From Prochlorococcus sp. AG-412-J13 (GTDB lineage Bacteria > Cyanobacteriota > Cyanobacteriia > PCC-6307 > Cyanobiaceae): a stretch of DNA of 43,656 bases. Position numbers and translations under genes: made by a program. Shown here in pieces: positions 1-9,100 of this stretch (positions within the stretch are counted from its first letter, which is position 1; each line of letters opens with the position of its first letter). The notes under the pieces were generated by a model, which saw nothing but the letters and a program-made list of their open reading frames with translations, made no database searches and had not been told where the DNA came from. The stretch covers positions 1-43,656 of the forward strand of contig QCLE01000015.1 in the NCBI GenBank assembly GCA_003214815.1, read 5' to 3'.

Positions 1-23
1 ACATTTATAAAAATCAAATTTAA

Positions 24-367
24 ATGAAAAAAATATTTTAATTGGTTTAATTGCTGGGCTTGCGATTGGTTATAAAGTCCTAAAAGACAAGAATGTTGGT
101 TATGTAATGTTTTCTGGTATGATTACAAATCCAGAACAAGCAAGTAAATACTTTGCAGCAGTAAATGATGTAGTTGTTAAAGATTTCTGAGCAAAGATAT
201 TAACAGTTGATTATGAAACAGATGTAATAGAGGGATATGCCCCACCGTTTGCTGTACTCGCACAATTTCCAAGCAAAAAAGCATCACAAGATCGCTATGA
301 AGGTGATTATCAAAATATTATTCCTTTAAGAAAAGGAGCTATAGATATAAACTTTAGAATAGTTTAG
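24..367 (+). pseudogene. Broken DUF1330-like small protein gene
   Basis: A coding relic of about 114 codons. The ATG at 24 is followed by MKKIF and then an early stop; adding one T in the T run near 36-40 would join it to the long frame, which begins LIGLIAGLAIGYKVL (a membrane-anchor-like stretch). The body reads GYVMFSGMITNPEQASKYFAAV, then a TGA at about 188, then EGYAPPFAVLAQFPSKKASQ before a final TAG. The order of a strand, a YFAAV helix, EGYAPP and a FPS.. segment followed by RY resembles DUF1330 (dimeric alpha-beta barrel) proteins. Two lesions (a probable 1-nt deletion and a nonsense codon) make it non-functional unless these are sequencing errors. The family call is from motif memory only. 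Confidence 0.55.
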
Positions 368-540
368 AGAAACAGATAAAAAATAAATCTATTTCTAGTG
401 ATACTGATCTACATGATTCAGCAAAGTGCGGCAAGGTATAGCAAATCCTCGCTCAAAGCTTGCTCAGTCTCATCTTTCGAAGTGTTGCTAATAAAAAAGA
501 GAGTCTGGGAAACTCATTAGTATGACTTGGTTTTTGTTGA

Positions 541-587
541 GTCAGGGCGACAGTATTCGAACCTGCCGCCAAATGCTCCCAAAACAC
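541..587 (-). repeat. 3' half of a tRNA-Pro(TGG), tRNA-derived repeat / integration scar
   Basis: Read on the minus strand, this begins in the anticodon arm (TTTGGGA loop, anticodon TGG), continues through a variable region and a T arm with GGTTCGAATA, and ends in an acceptor-like CGCCCTGAC. No tRNA-Pro 5' half (D arm, CGGGGTGTAG-like start) precedes it, and the T stem has a G-A mismatch, so it is not a working tRNA. A repeat of about 48 bp resembling the 3' end of tRNA-Pro has been described from Prochlorococcus genomic islands (from memory, called PRE1); the length and content here fit. Such 3' halves are the usual scar of tRNA-targeted integration. Confidence 0.65.
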
Positions 588-754
588 CCATACGATAAAT
601 TTAGACAGAAACCTTAAATACAAACTTTGGTATAACTTGTTAGTTAAAAGCTAGTATTTAAAATGAGTCTTAGGATTGTATCTAGTTTATACAAAGACTA
701 TCATAAATTTACAAATAATCGCTAAATAATTTTTCAAATTTTCTAATAAAAAAA
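588..754. other. Short AT-rich gap holding an ACAAATAATCGCT repeat
   Basis: No gene seen. It contains the 13-nt word ACAAATAATCGCT at 711-723, which recurs at 1636-1648 and, without its last two bases, at 772-782 inside the 3' end of the neighbouring methyltransferase gene. Confidence 0.5.
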
Positions 755-1510
755 TTAATTTTCTTTTGTATACAAATAATCGTGATGTGAGAGTTTCTTA
801 ATTAAGTAATATCCAGAATTTATAAGATAGTCGTTAATGGTTTTATAATCTGAAGTCTCTACAAGAATATTTTTTATATGCCCTTTCTCTAAGCTGGAAC
901 CTTCCAATATAGCGAGTTCATTGCCTTCAACATCTAAAGATAATAAATCAATATTTTTTATAGAATGCTTTTCAATTAAACTGTTAAGAGTTATTGCAGG
1001 TGCAAAAAAATTATAAACTTTATCTTTAGGTAATCCTAATAATTTTCTAATAGGTAATTTTCTAATAACTCCTTTTTCTGCATGTTCTCTATAACCTTTT
1101 TTTTGGTTTGTTTGTGTAGTAAATAAATTCCCAAAAATTAATTTTACAAATTCTTTTTTATAAGTTGGAGAAACTAATGCATAATTCTCTATGATATTTT
1201 GTTTGCTTCTGTAAATAAAGCATTTCTCATAAAGTGAAGGAGAAGCTTCAATGAGCATTCCTTTTGCCTTATATTTTTTTTCTAAGAAAAATGTATTACT
1301 TTGAGTAATTCCATCATTGGCCCCAACTTCTATATAAAAAGTTTTACTATTTAGTAAATCTGGCAAAAGGATAGAAATCTGTTTATCTAAATCATTTATT
1401 GATGTAAATGGATCGATAGATGATGATTGTTTTTTAAAAAATATTGAAAAATCATATAGTAAATCAGATATTTTTCGGGCACAAAAACTTATATTTTTTC
1501 TTATTCTCAT
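755..1510 (-). CDS. FkbM family SAM-dependent methyltransferase
   Basis: A 251-residue protein with the two marks of the FkbM (Methyltransf_21) family: the SAM-binding loop IEVGANDG at about residues 60-67, followed by an acidic strand end (MLIEASP), and the late motif LLSLDVEGNE at about residues 190-199. Family members O-methylate sugars or polyketides; in polysaccharide islands they are usually thought to methylate glycan hydroxyls. It starts at ATG; the N-terminal 50 residues are basic and not recognisable. It stands alone, about 400 nt from the next methyltransferase, and is not clearly in an operon. The substrate is unknown. The C-terminal DYLY sequence shares its DNA word with two noncoding copies nearby, which may be tails of lost relatives. 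Confidence 0.85.
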   Translation of the reverse strand: MRIRKNISFCARKISDLLYDFSIFFKKQSSSIDPFTSINDLDKQISILLPDLLNSKTFYIEVGANDGITQSNTFFLEKKYKAKGMLIEASPSLYEKCFIYRSKQNIIENYALVSPTYKKEFVKLIFGNLFTTQTNQKKGYREHAEKGVIRKLPIRKLLGLPKDKVYNFFAPAITLNSLIEKHSIKNIDLLSLDVEGNELAILEGSSLEKGHIKNILVETSDYKTINDYLINSGYYLIKKLSHHDYLYTKEN

Positions 1511-1913
1511 AGAGTTATTTTTTATCTACTTATTTATTAGTTTAAATGTTAAAGAAAAAGTTGAAAAATAATTACTCGAAACTTAATAGGAATCTTTTAA
1601 TTAAAAATGATCTCTAATAGCCATAGTAAAGCCATACAAATAATCGCTATTTAATCGCTAAATGGAATATTGAGATTGCTGAGAAGTAAATCTGTGCAGA
1701 TCAGAAGTTATAAGATTATCTGAAAATATTGAGAGAATTTAGATCAATTTAAAAAATATTTTTTTATTAATTCTGGAAAGATTATCGGAGTATTAGGGAA
1801 ATAACATCCAATATTGCAAATTAGAGAAGAATTTAAGCTGATCGCACAGATAAAATATTTAAAAACTTAATACATATTGGAAAATTAATATTTAACTTTT
1901 AAATACAGAAATA
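1511..1913. other. Non-coding gap between two FkbM genes
   Basis: AT-rich, with stops in all frames that I followed. The word ACAAATAATCGCT (1636-1648) is followed closely by a second TTTAATCGCTAAAT. On the minus strand the word encodes SDYLY, as at the end of an FkbM protein, so this may be the remains of a third family member. Nothing else is recognisable. Confidence 0.4.
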
Positions 1914-2744
1914 TTAATTTTTGAAGTAAAGGAAATCAGCTTGTCCATCTGTTTTTAGTAATTGGTAATTATTGTTGATTAATATTTGATTAATATATGT
2001 AACCCTTTCAAAACTTCTTGCCGAAGGGATATTAAGTTCATCAAACTCGACCAAAATTTGTCTTGGTCTAAACCCTTTATTAAAGCAATCAACTAAAAAC
2101 TCTATTTCAGCTCCCTCTATATCAAGCTTAATGAGGGGAATATCATCTTTACTTAACTTCAGTTGATCCAATAATTTATCAATAGTAATAGAATCAACTT
2201 CAATAAAGTTTGTATCCTCCTTGTATTGATTTTGGTAATTAATTATTGAATGTGAAACATGTTCAGGGTTAGGGGGAGAATAAAATCTTAATTTCTCATT
2301 TTTATTCCATAATGCCTTTTGTAAAAGTATTAGATTTTCTTTTTTTAGATTTGTAAGATTATATGAATTTATTGGTTGTTTGCCACCTACTTCATATTCA
2401 GTTTCTGATGGATTACCAAGAGAATCAATTATTTCATAGTAGTGGTTTATGGCTCGCGGAGTTGGATCTACAAAAATTATTTTTGCATCATATTTTGAAG
2501 CAAATTCTATATCAAAGGAAGCATCCTCTCCCAAACCAGCACTTATTATTGTGCAATTCATTAAGCTTTCTTCGTCTACAAGAGTCCAGCCGCCATATTT
2601 AGTTCCTAGAAAAATTAAGTTATATCCCTTAGCCTCTTTAGCTTTTTGCAATGGGTGTTTATTTCTAAAAAAAGTCTTTATTTTTTGGAAAAAAGTTAAA
2701 AGCTTTACACTTTTGAGGAAATTTCTTAAAGAGTTTTTAAACAT
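1914..2744 (-). CDS. FkbM family SAM-dependent methyltransferase
   Basis: A 276-residue protein, distantly like the gene before it. The glycine-rich SAM loop is AGLGEDASFD (about residues 69-78), followed by the acidic strand end IIFVDPTP; the late family motif is LIKLDIEGAE at about residues 204-213, then QILVEFDEL. The protein ends QADFLYFKN, the family's usual closing block. The first 40 residues are basic and hydrophobic and may form a membrane-associated helix. It starts at ATG. It probably O-methylates a sugar in the surface glycan; the true acceptor cannot be read from the sequence. Ordinary low-GC codon use, no sign of damage. Confidence 0.85.
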   Translation of the reverse strand: MFKNSLRNFLKSVKLLTFFQKIKTFFRNKHPLQKAKEAKGYNLIFLGTKYGGWTLVDEESLMNCTIISAGLGEDASFDIEFASKYDAKIIFVDPTPRAINHYYEIIDSLGNPSETEYEVGGKQPINSYNLTNLKKENLILLQKALWNKNEKLRFYSPPNPEHVSHSIINYQNQYKEDTNFIEVDSITIDKLLDQLKLSKDDIPLIKLDIEGAEIEFLVDCFNKGFRPRQILVEFDELNIPSARSFERVTYINQILINNNYQLLKTDGQADFLYFKN

Positions 2745-3215
2745 ATTATTTATATAGTGGTTAATAGCAGATTTAGAGAATTGTTCATACGTGTTTAAAG
2801 TAATTGTATCAAAACATATTTTTCAAATCTTTTTCTTTATAGATGATTTCTAAAATATCTTTTTAGATTGAAAAAGATAAACTTGGGATTCTAAATTAGA
2901 TAATTTTTTTCTAGCCTCATATAATTTTATTTCTAATTAACAACGTTCATCATAAAAGGAGGAGCTAAGAAAATAATTTTTTATCAAGAAGCGAGTACGT
3001 AAAGTTTTTCTCATTGAATTCTTTTAACAAAAACTTTCTATAAATAAAAAAAATATAAAAATCAACTTATATCTCTTAATGTTATTCAATTAAGTCATCA
3101 AATAATAAAAGATAACGTATTAGACAGAATACAAAATAGATAATTAATAGAGATCAGGGAAGTATTAATAGATAAGGAAAATACAAAAATTATTAATGTG
3201 ACAGATTATTAGTTA
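2745..3215. other. Gap with coding-like scraps only
   Basis: No intact gene. On the minus strand around 2860-2940 a short frame reads like a coiled-coil fragment (KLEIKLYEARKKLSNLESQV), ended by stops. This is probably eroded coding sequence, too short to identify. Confidence 0.3.
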
Positions 3216-3341
3216 GTGAATAAAAAAGAAAATAATAAAACATCAGTTAATGAATTTGATGAAATAGATGAAAGACTTGCTGCAGGTTGGTACGAAGATT
3301 CTGGTCAAAAAAAATATATTTTAAATCTATTTATAAGATAA
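3216..3341 (+). pseudogene. Fragment of a DUF2510-like C-terminus
   Basis: A 41-codon open stretch from GTG to TAA that reads VNEFDEIDERLAAGWYEDSG followed by QKKY. AGWY-D-SG-...-Y is the start of the short tryptophan-rich motif found at protein ends in DUF2510-type proteins (normally AGWYPDPSG..RYWDG..W); here the WDG part is missing. It could be an eroded gene end or a small expressed peptide. The link is weak. Confidence 0.25.
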
Positions 3342-3370
3342 AATAATTATTTTATTATTTAATTAAAAAG

Positions 3371-4048
3371 TTAAATTCCTAAGCAGTTTTTTTCTCTATA
3401 AAATATAGAAGTTTCCCAAAAATTTACGTTTATTGGACCATGCCCTTGGAATTCTAATCTTTTGAATCCATTTTCATTTAGAAATTTAAAACCTTCTTCG
3501 TAGCCTTCTCTATCAGAATTATCAAAAATTATAACTCCTTCTTTATTTAAGTAATTTATAGAATTGATAATACAATTTACCCTATCTCTACCATCTATAA
3601 TCACAATATCAAACCTAATGTTTTGCCTAGTTATTGATTTACAATAATCTCCGTTAACTTCTAAAGGGCAATAATTTTAATTTACATTTTTAGGTAATTG
3701 ATCTTTAAGCGTATTATACCAACTTAAATTATGTTCAATAGTATTTAAAAAGCAGCCTTTATTGGCAAACCATAAGGTTGAATTACCACTACCAAATTCA
3801 AAAATTTTCATCCCCTTTTTAATTCTTTTATTTAGGAAATAAATTGTAGAATATGTAAACCAAGGTATCGCTTCTTTATTTTTGTTTACTGGCTTTTTCT
3901 TATTTCTACTTTCGTACCATCCAGTTTCATCGAGATAATTTTTAAAAATGATTGTTTGTAATATTTTGTTAGGAGATTTTATATACCCTAGTGAAAAATT
4001 AAATCCTATATTAAAGATTTTTAATAACTTGTTAAGTGTTCTTTGCAA
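3371..4048 (-). pseudogene. Class I SAM methyltransferase interrupted by one in-frame stop
   Basis: The frame runs 225 codons on one reading frame with a single TAA at 3677-3679 (codon 124). Before it lies the SAM-binding loop FEFGSGNSTLWFA (about residues 87-99) and IEHNLSWYNTL; after it the same frame gives RFDIVIIDGRDRVNC, EGVIIFDNSDREGYEEGF and a complete tail. Everything fits one Rossmann-fold methyltransferase, so the gene is whole except for one nonsense codon. The start is TTG at 4048; no ATG is available upstream before the stop at about 4100. The context (two other methyltransferases upstream on the map, a glycosyltransferase beyond the tRNA) suggests a glycan-modifying enzyme. It could be a fresh pseudogene or a sequencing error. 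Confidence 0.7.
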
Positions 4049-4239
4049 AACTAATTCATGTAATTTGGGACTATAAGAAATAAAAAAATTTAAAGTTAAT
4101 TACTTTTAACTTTTTTTAACTTACCATATAAGTAATTTTATATTTTTAAATTAAGTCAGAAAATTAGTTTACATATATATGGTATGTTTTTAATTTTGAT
4201 TAATTACTGGTTAGGTGTGCAGGGCTGTTATAAAATAAA

Positions 4240-4319
4240 AAGGTTGTTTAGGTTTTACCTTCTCAGACTGTCGAAGAATGACGATATGTTATCTCTGCGA
4301 CCCAAACCCTAACAACCTT
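4240..4319 (+). other. Long imperfect inverted repeat just upstream of tRNA-Arg
   Basis: The left arm 4240-4255 (AAGGTTGTTTAGGTTT) and right arm 4304-4319 (AAACCCTAACAACCTT) are complementary over about 15 pairs with one small bulge, enclosing about 48 nt that is noticeably less AT-rich than its surroundings. The tRNA begins 2 nt later. It could be a small structured RNA, a processing leader for the tRNA, or a terminator for a lost gene. I recognise no known RNA family. Confidence 0.4.
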
Positions 4320-4321
4320 CA

Positions 4322-4395
<74 letters not shown>

Positions 4396-4434
4396 TATTT
4401 ATAAAGTTAAAATTTTACAACTTAAACAAAAAAA

Positions 4435-5592
4435 CTATATCTTAAGAACGAGGGCTCTAAGTACATATAAAAAAATGTCTTTAAAAACTAAAAATGGATA
4501 AAACAAGATTTTCAAAAAAGATATAAAAAATAAAATTATAATAGTTGGATTTGAAAGCGTAATTAGGATTAAATCCTTTGAAAAGTATTTGTATATTGAA
4601 AGAGAATATTTTTTCTTAACTAATATTAATCTAGCTGATTTATCTTTTGAAATTTCCTGATTTAGTATCTTTTTTTTTTGATTGATGATATCAACCCAAT
4701 ACTCTAAGGTGATTTTTTCTAGGTTATAGTTACCAAAAATATAATTTTTGTTTAATAAATTATCACTTATTTCTTTATATGATTCAACAATTAAAACAGG
4801 CAAGTCTTTAAATAAGATATCATTTACTGATGTTTTTATAATTGGTACAACTCCCAAAGCAAGCGCTTCCCAAGTTCTGTGGCAATCGAACCCCCTTCCT
4901 CTAGGTGAAATTATATATTGAGAATTTCTCATAAGGCGCCAGAAATTAATTCTAGAGGTTGCTTTATTAATAAAAAAAGCATTTTTTATATGTAATGATT
5001 GTTGATATGCAACTTGTCTTTCTTTATTAAAATTTCCCTTATTTAGATGAATATCACAAATTAATTTAACTTTTCTTTTATTAAAATCGTTGAATCTTTT
5101 CCTAGAAATAAAATTTAAGTTTATGTCTTGAAAAATAAAGTGGGTTTTTTTCTCTCCCCAAAAATCCCTCCTATGAAGAGTATGGTAATCAACACCTACA
5201 GGTATGGGAGTTACATAATCCTCAAAATCAATATCACAATTTTGGCAAAACCAGTGATAAATTATGCCTTCTTCTTTTAATTCTTTAAATTCATCAATAT
5301 TCATTCCTAAAGCACCCAGAGGTGCGTTCTGGATTGAATCTCCAGTTACTAAAATAATAGCTTTATTTTCTTTTAACAAAATAGGATAAATTTCCCTAAA
5401 CCAACTTCTTAAAGCTGAAGAAATAACATAAACTAAACTTCCAGAAGATATATTTGAGTAATCCTCAAATTTAATTTGTGTTAAATCTGAGACTAAAATA
5501 TTAGGATAATAATCGCACTTAAGAGCGATACCATATTTATTTACAAATTTGGTATTAAATTTACTACCTTCCTCGTAAAAAAGATTTGACAA
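4435..5592 (-). CDS. Exostosin-family glycosyltransferase (GT47-like)
   Basis: A 385-residue protein. The decisive block is ISPRGRGFDCHRTWEALALG followed by VVPIIKTS (about residues 226-255), matching the C-terminal nucleotide-sugar-binding part of exostosin-like transferases (SP.G.G.D..R.WEAL..G.VPI). Upstream it has IPVGVDYHTLHRRDFWG and a stretch of repeated basic residues. The last 40 residues form a hydrophobic tail (about 340-380) that probably anchors it to the inner membrane. The start is TTG at 5592, since no in-frame ATG exists before the upstream stop. It is transcribed divergently from the plus-strand module at 5720. It adds a sugar (donor unknown) during glycan assembly. Confidence 0.8.
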   Translation of the reverse strand: MSNLFYEEGSKFNTKFVNKYGIALKCDYYPNILVSDLTQIKFEDYSNISSGSLVYVISSALRSWFREIYPILLKENKAIILVTGDSIQNAPLGALGMNIDEFKELKEEGIIYHWFCQNCDIDFEDYVTPIPVGVDYHTLHRRDFWGEKKTHFIFQDINLNFISRKRFNDFNKRKVKLICDIHLNKGNFNKERQVAYQQSLHIKNAFFINKATSRINFWRLMRNSQYIISPRGRGFDCHRTWEALALGVVPIIKTSVNDILFKDLPVLIVESYKEISDNLLNKNYIFGNYNLEKITLEYWVDIINQKKKILNQEISKDKSARLILVKKKYSLSIYKYFSKDLILITLSNPTIIILFFISFLKILFYPFLVFKDIFLYVLRALVLKI

Positions 5593-5719
5593 AGAATATA
5601 TATATAAGGTGAAATTTAGTATTTAATTATCATATAATAATTTTACTATTTTTTCTTTTTAAAATATGTATGAACTATAAAAATTTAATTTTAAAATTGC
5701 AAAGTAAAGATTAAAAGTA

Positions 5720-7117
5720 ATGGTAAAAGATTTTTTAAGAGGAAAGAGAATAGCCATTACAGCATTTGATCTGGAAAACCAAGAACACAGAGGTATAGCT
5801 TCTTTTATAAAATCCACAATTAAGATATTAAGTAAATACGGAGCTGAAGTGTATTTAATTACAAGCTTTGATTGTAATAGAAAAGCGAAGCATACGAATT
5901 ATCAAGATTTTGAAAATATTTTTGTTAATGAAATCTATGATTTTCTAAGTGTTGGCAGGGGTTATAGACAATTATTTAATTCAAATACAAAATATAAATT
6001 TAAATTATTATTAGAATTAAGTTTTAATCTATTTAAATTATTTAAATACAATTTTTTACTTAAATATAAATTTTACAAAGTCAAAAAAGATTTTAAATAT
6101 AAAAATAATTTAAACGATAGAACTAAATATCTTATAGATATAAAAGGATTTATTTCTATTAAAAATATTTTTCACTTATGCAGACTAAGAAGCATGAGAT
6201 TTATTTTCAAAGATCCAATTTTAAACATAAACAAAGAGGATATAGACCTTATAATTTCCAGCAGTCCATTGTCCTTAAAGAAAAAAGGTAGTAAAAACGC
6301 TGATGTTATCCAAATAATTCATGATGCAATTCCAATACAAATTTCAAATCATCCAGAAAGAAGCTGGATTTTTTTCAATAGATTGAGAGACGCTCATAAA
6401 AATTCTGAATGTCTCTATGTCTCAAAAGAAAGCAGAAAAATTGTAAAAAATATTTTAAAAATTAAACATTCTAAAAGTAATAGAAATGAAATTATTTACC
6501 CAATGCCATCATTACAAATCGAGCTACTTGAAAAAGCTTTTAAAATTCCTTCTATAAGATCTATAGAAAAGAGTTTTATTCTTTTTAATTCTTCTATAGT
6601 TGAAACAAAAAAGGTTGAAAATGCTATAAATTATTTTTCAAAGTCAAATCTTCCTAGAAGAGACTTTTTGTTATGCATTGCAGGAAAGATGCATAAGAGT
6701 GAATATTGCAACTACATAAAAGATTTATGTAAAAATCATAAAAATATATTATTACTAGATTATGTAAGCGAAACTGAAAAGGCTTGGCTTTTTCTTAATT
6801 CTTCTCTCTTAATTTCAACATCCTCTATAGAGGGTTTTGGAATTCCTATTTTAGATGCTTTAAGCTTAAATTTATCTTCATTAGGCACCTCAATTCCTTC
6901 TTATCTAGAAATTAAAAATTTAACTAAGAAAAATAAAATTAATTTAGTAAAACAAAACAAACCATCAAAATGGGTAGACAAATTAAACAGTCTTTCCAAA
7001 TTCGATATTAAAAATAAAAGTGATAAAAGACACAGAATAAATAACTTTAAGATTTTCCAAAATAATTTCGAAAGAAATTTTTTATTGAAAATTGGAGATC
7101 ATTTAAGTAATAATTAA
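5720..7117 (+). CDS. GT4-type glycosyltransferase
   Basis: A 465-residue GT-B fold transferase. It opens with GKRIAITAFDLENQEHRGIA, the N-terminal strand and glycine turn of such enzymes; the mid part has IQIIHDAIPIQ and CLYVSKESRK, typical of mannosyltransferase-like members; the donor-binding domain has IAGKMHKSE, NILLLDYVSE and STSSIEGFGIPILDAL (about residues 366-381), where the EGFG glutamate binds the nucleotide sugar. The insert at about 80-150 is lysine-rich and unusual. It is the first gene of a plus-strand run of five; ATG start. The sugar is unknown. Confidence 0.8.
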   Translation: MVKDFLRGKRIAITAFDLENQEHRGIASFIKSTIKILSKYGAEVYLITSFDCNRKAKHTNYQDFENIFVNEIYDFLSVGRGYRQLFNSNTKYKFKLLLELSFNLFKLFKYNFLLKYKFYKVKKDFKYKNNLNDRTKYLIDIKGFISIKNIFHLCRLRSMRFIFKDPILNINKEDIDLIISSSPLSLKKKGSKNADVIQIIHDAIPIQISNHPERSWIFFNRLRDAHKNSECLYVSKESRKIVKNILKIKHSKSNRNEIIYPMPSLQIELLEKAFKIPSIRSIEKSFILFNSSIVETKKVENAINYFSKSNLPRRDFLLCIAGKMHKSEYCNYIKDLCKNHKNILLLDYVSETEKAWLFLNSSLLISTSSIEGFGIPILDALSLNLSSLGTSIPSYLEIKNLTKKNKINLVKQNKPSKWVDKLNSLSKFDIKNKSDKRHRINNFKIFQNNFERNFLLKIGDHLSNN

Positions 7118-7170
7118 CTTTTATGAACAATTAAAAAAGTGTCTTTTGAACTACTTAGATTTTACTTCTC

Positions 7171-9018
7171 ATGGCATTAATACAAACTATTAATAGCAAA
7201 ACATTTAATTTATTTATAAAAATATTTTCTTTTTTACCAAAATCCAGAAGAAAAGAATTTTATTCTTTAATACCGTTAGCTCTAATTGCAGGTCTTTCTG
7301 AAATATTTGTTTTAACAACTGTATCAAGATTATTTCACTTCTTAAGTGATCAACCTAGAGTTCCTGTTCCTTTTTTCAGCAATTTATTGGATTTCGAACC
7401 AAAATACAAAGTTTTAATTCTAATATCCAGTTTTATATTTCTTAGTTGGTTTTCTTCCTTAATTAAGCTATATGTTAGGGCAAAACAATTAAAGCTTAAA
7501 GCAACTATTTGGAGAGATCTTTCTGAATTAGCACTTAAAAACTTACTTTCTCAAGAATACGAATTTTTTATTGAAAATAAAAATACTGACCTTTCAACAT
7601 CTATCCTCGTAAGCATTAATAGAGTAGCCGAAAATATAGTTCTCCCTATATTAAAAACTGTCAGCGGGATATTTTCAATAATCTTAATTTCTATTGCCAT
7701 CCTGGTTATTGCGAAGATGAGCGCTCTCCTACTTATATTAGGACTGATAATAGGTTTTCTCCTTATATCATTATCCATTATTCCTTATATAAGGTATGCA
7801 ACTAAGAAAAGATTAGAAGTAGAGTTGGCTTCAAATAACATTATTAATGAGTCCCTAAATTCAATAATTGATGTAAAATTAACTAAATCTGAAATTTTTT
7901 TTAAGGAGCAATTTCATAAAGTAGGTAAGAACTCAGTTCAAGCAATTTGGAAGGGGGAAACTTTACCTGAAATCCCTAGAGCATTAATAGAACCATTTGG
8001 AATTACCCTTATTTTTATAATTGGTATTTTACCATCATTATTTAATTCAGATATAGATGAAATCGCAAAAGTTATTCCATTTCTTGCTACTATAGCCGCT
8101 GCTTGCTTAAAACTTACACCTCCTCTTCAAGATACATTTAAGGGTTACAGTGCCATTAGGGGTGGCCTTCCTGATTTAGAAGTTACATATAAATTGATAA
8201 ATTTAATTAAAAATAAAAACGCCATAAATAATTCAAAATCAATTGAATCTAAAGATTATTTTTTATACCCAAAAAGATCCATTGAGCTTTATAAAATTTC
8301 ATATCAATATCCAAATTCTAGGATTAAAGCAATAAATAATTTGTCTTTAAAAATTAATGTTGGATCAAAAATAGCTTTCGTTGGTGGAACAGGAAGCGGT
8401 AAAACAACCACTGCTAATTTATTACTTCAACTTTTAAAACCTAGTAAAGGAAATTTATTATTAGATGACTTGCCTTTAAAGCAAGAAGATCTAAAAAAAT
8501 GGCAAAATAATTGTGCTTACGTACAACAATCTTTTCATTTAAACAACTCTAGTATTTTAGAAAACATTGCTTTCGCAACAGATAGGGGGCAAATCAATAT
8601 AGATGAAGTATGGAAGGCTATAGAGTCGGCAAAATTAAAGGAATATGTTGAAAGTCTTCCTAACGCTTTAGATACTAATATTGGGGAAAGTGGAATTAAA
8701 TTATCTGGAGGCCAAAGGCAAAGAATAGCAATTGCAAGAGCTTTTTATAGAAAATCAAGGTTACTAATTCTTGATGAAGCAACAAGTTCACTAGATAATA
8801 AAACCGAGTCTGAAGTTATGAATTCAATTGATTTAAAAAAAAATAACTGCACATTAATAGTTATTGCTCATAGACTTTCAACAGTTATTAATTCAGATAA
8901 AATTTATGAATTTAATAAAGGAAAGATAATTAATTCGGGTAATTTCGAAGAATTATGCAAAAAATCAGAAAGTTTCAAAGATTTAAAATTTTTAGAGAAT
9001 AAAATACTAAAAGGATAG
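7171..9018 (+). CDS. ABC transporter, fused permease and ATPase (PglK/MsbA-like flippase)
   Basis: A 615-residue half-transporter. Residues 30-330 hold about six membrane segments (clear ones near 31-55, 80-100, 160-205, 275-315). The ATPase domain follows: Walker A GGTGSGKT (405-412), Q-loop VQQSF, signature LSGGQRQR (511-518), Walker B LLILDEATSSLD (531-542) and the H-loop IAHRLS. Such proteins work as homodimers in the inner membrane; in a glycan locus, between a glycosyltransferase and a ligase-like gene, flipping of a lipid-linked oligosaccharide as PglK does is the likeliest job. ATG start, 53 nt after the previous gene. It could instead be a lipid exporter. Confidence 0.85.
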   Translation: MALIQTINSKTFNLFIKIFSFLPKSRRKEFYSLIPLALIAGLSEIFVLTTVSRLFHFLSDQPRVPVPFFSNLLDFEPKYKVLILISSFIFLSWFSSLIKLYVRAKQLKLKATIWRDLSELALKNLLSQEYEFFIENKNTDLSTSILVSINRVAENIVLPILKTVSGIFSIILISIAILVIAKMSALLLILGLIIGFLLISLSIIPYIRYATKKRLEVELASNNIINESLNSIIDVKLTKSEIFFKEQFHKVGKNSVQAIWKGETLPEIPRALIEPFGITLIFIIGILPSLFNSDIDEIAKVIPFLATIAAACLKLTPPLQDTFKGYSAIRGGLPDLEVTYKLINLIKNKNAINNSKSIESKDYFLYPKRSIELYKISYQYPNSRIKAINNLSLKINVGSKIAFVGGTGSGKTTTANLLLQLLKPSKGNLLLDDLPLKQEDLKKWQNNCAYVQQSFHLNNSSILENIAFATDRGQINIDEVWKAIESAKLKEYVESLPNALDTNIGESGIKLSGGQRQRIAIARAFYRKSRLLILDEATSSLDNKTESEVMNSIDLKKNNCTLIVIAHRLSTVINSDKIYEFNKGKIINSGNFEELCKKSESFKDLKFLENKILKG

Positions 9019-9100
9019 TTTTTTAAATACTCTCAAATTAACCATACATTACAAATGCACTTGATAGATGATAAATTTATCACTGTAATTAAAAATAAAA

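Noticed and set aside
400-600. Possible two-piece tmRNA or other RNA around the tRNA-like sequence
   Set aside because: No tag-peptide reading frame and no tmRNA acceptor motif; the tRNA-like part fits the 3' half of tRNA-Pro instead.
2363-2757. Plus-strand open frames over the second FkbM gene
   Set aside because: They lie entirely opposite a well-supported gene with clear family motifs.
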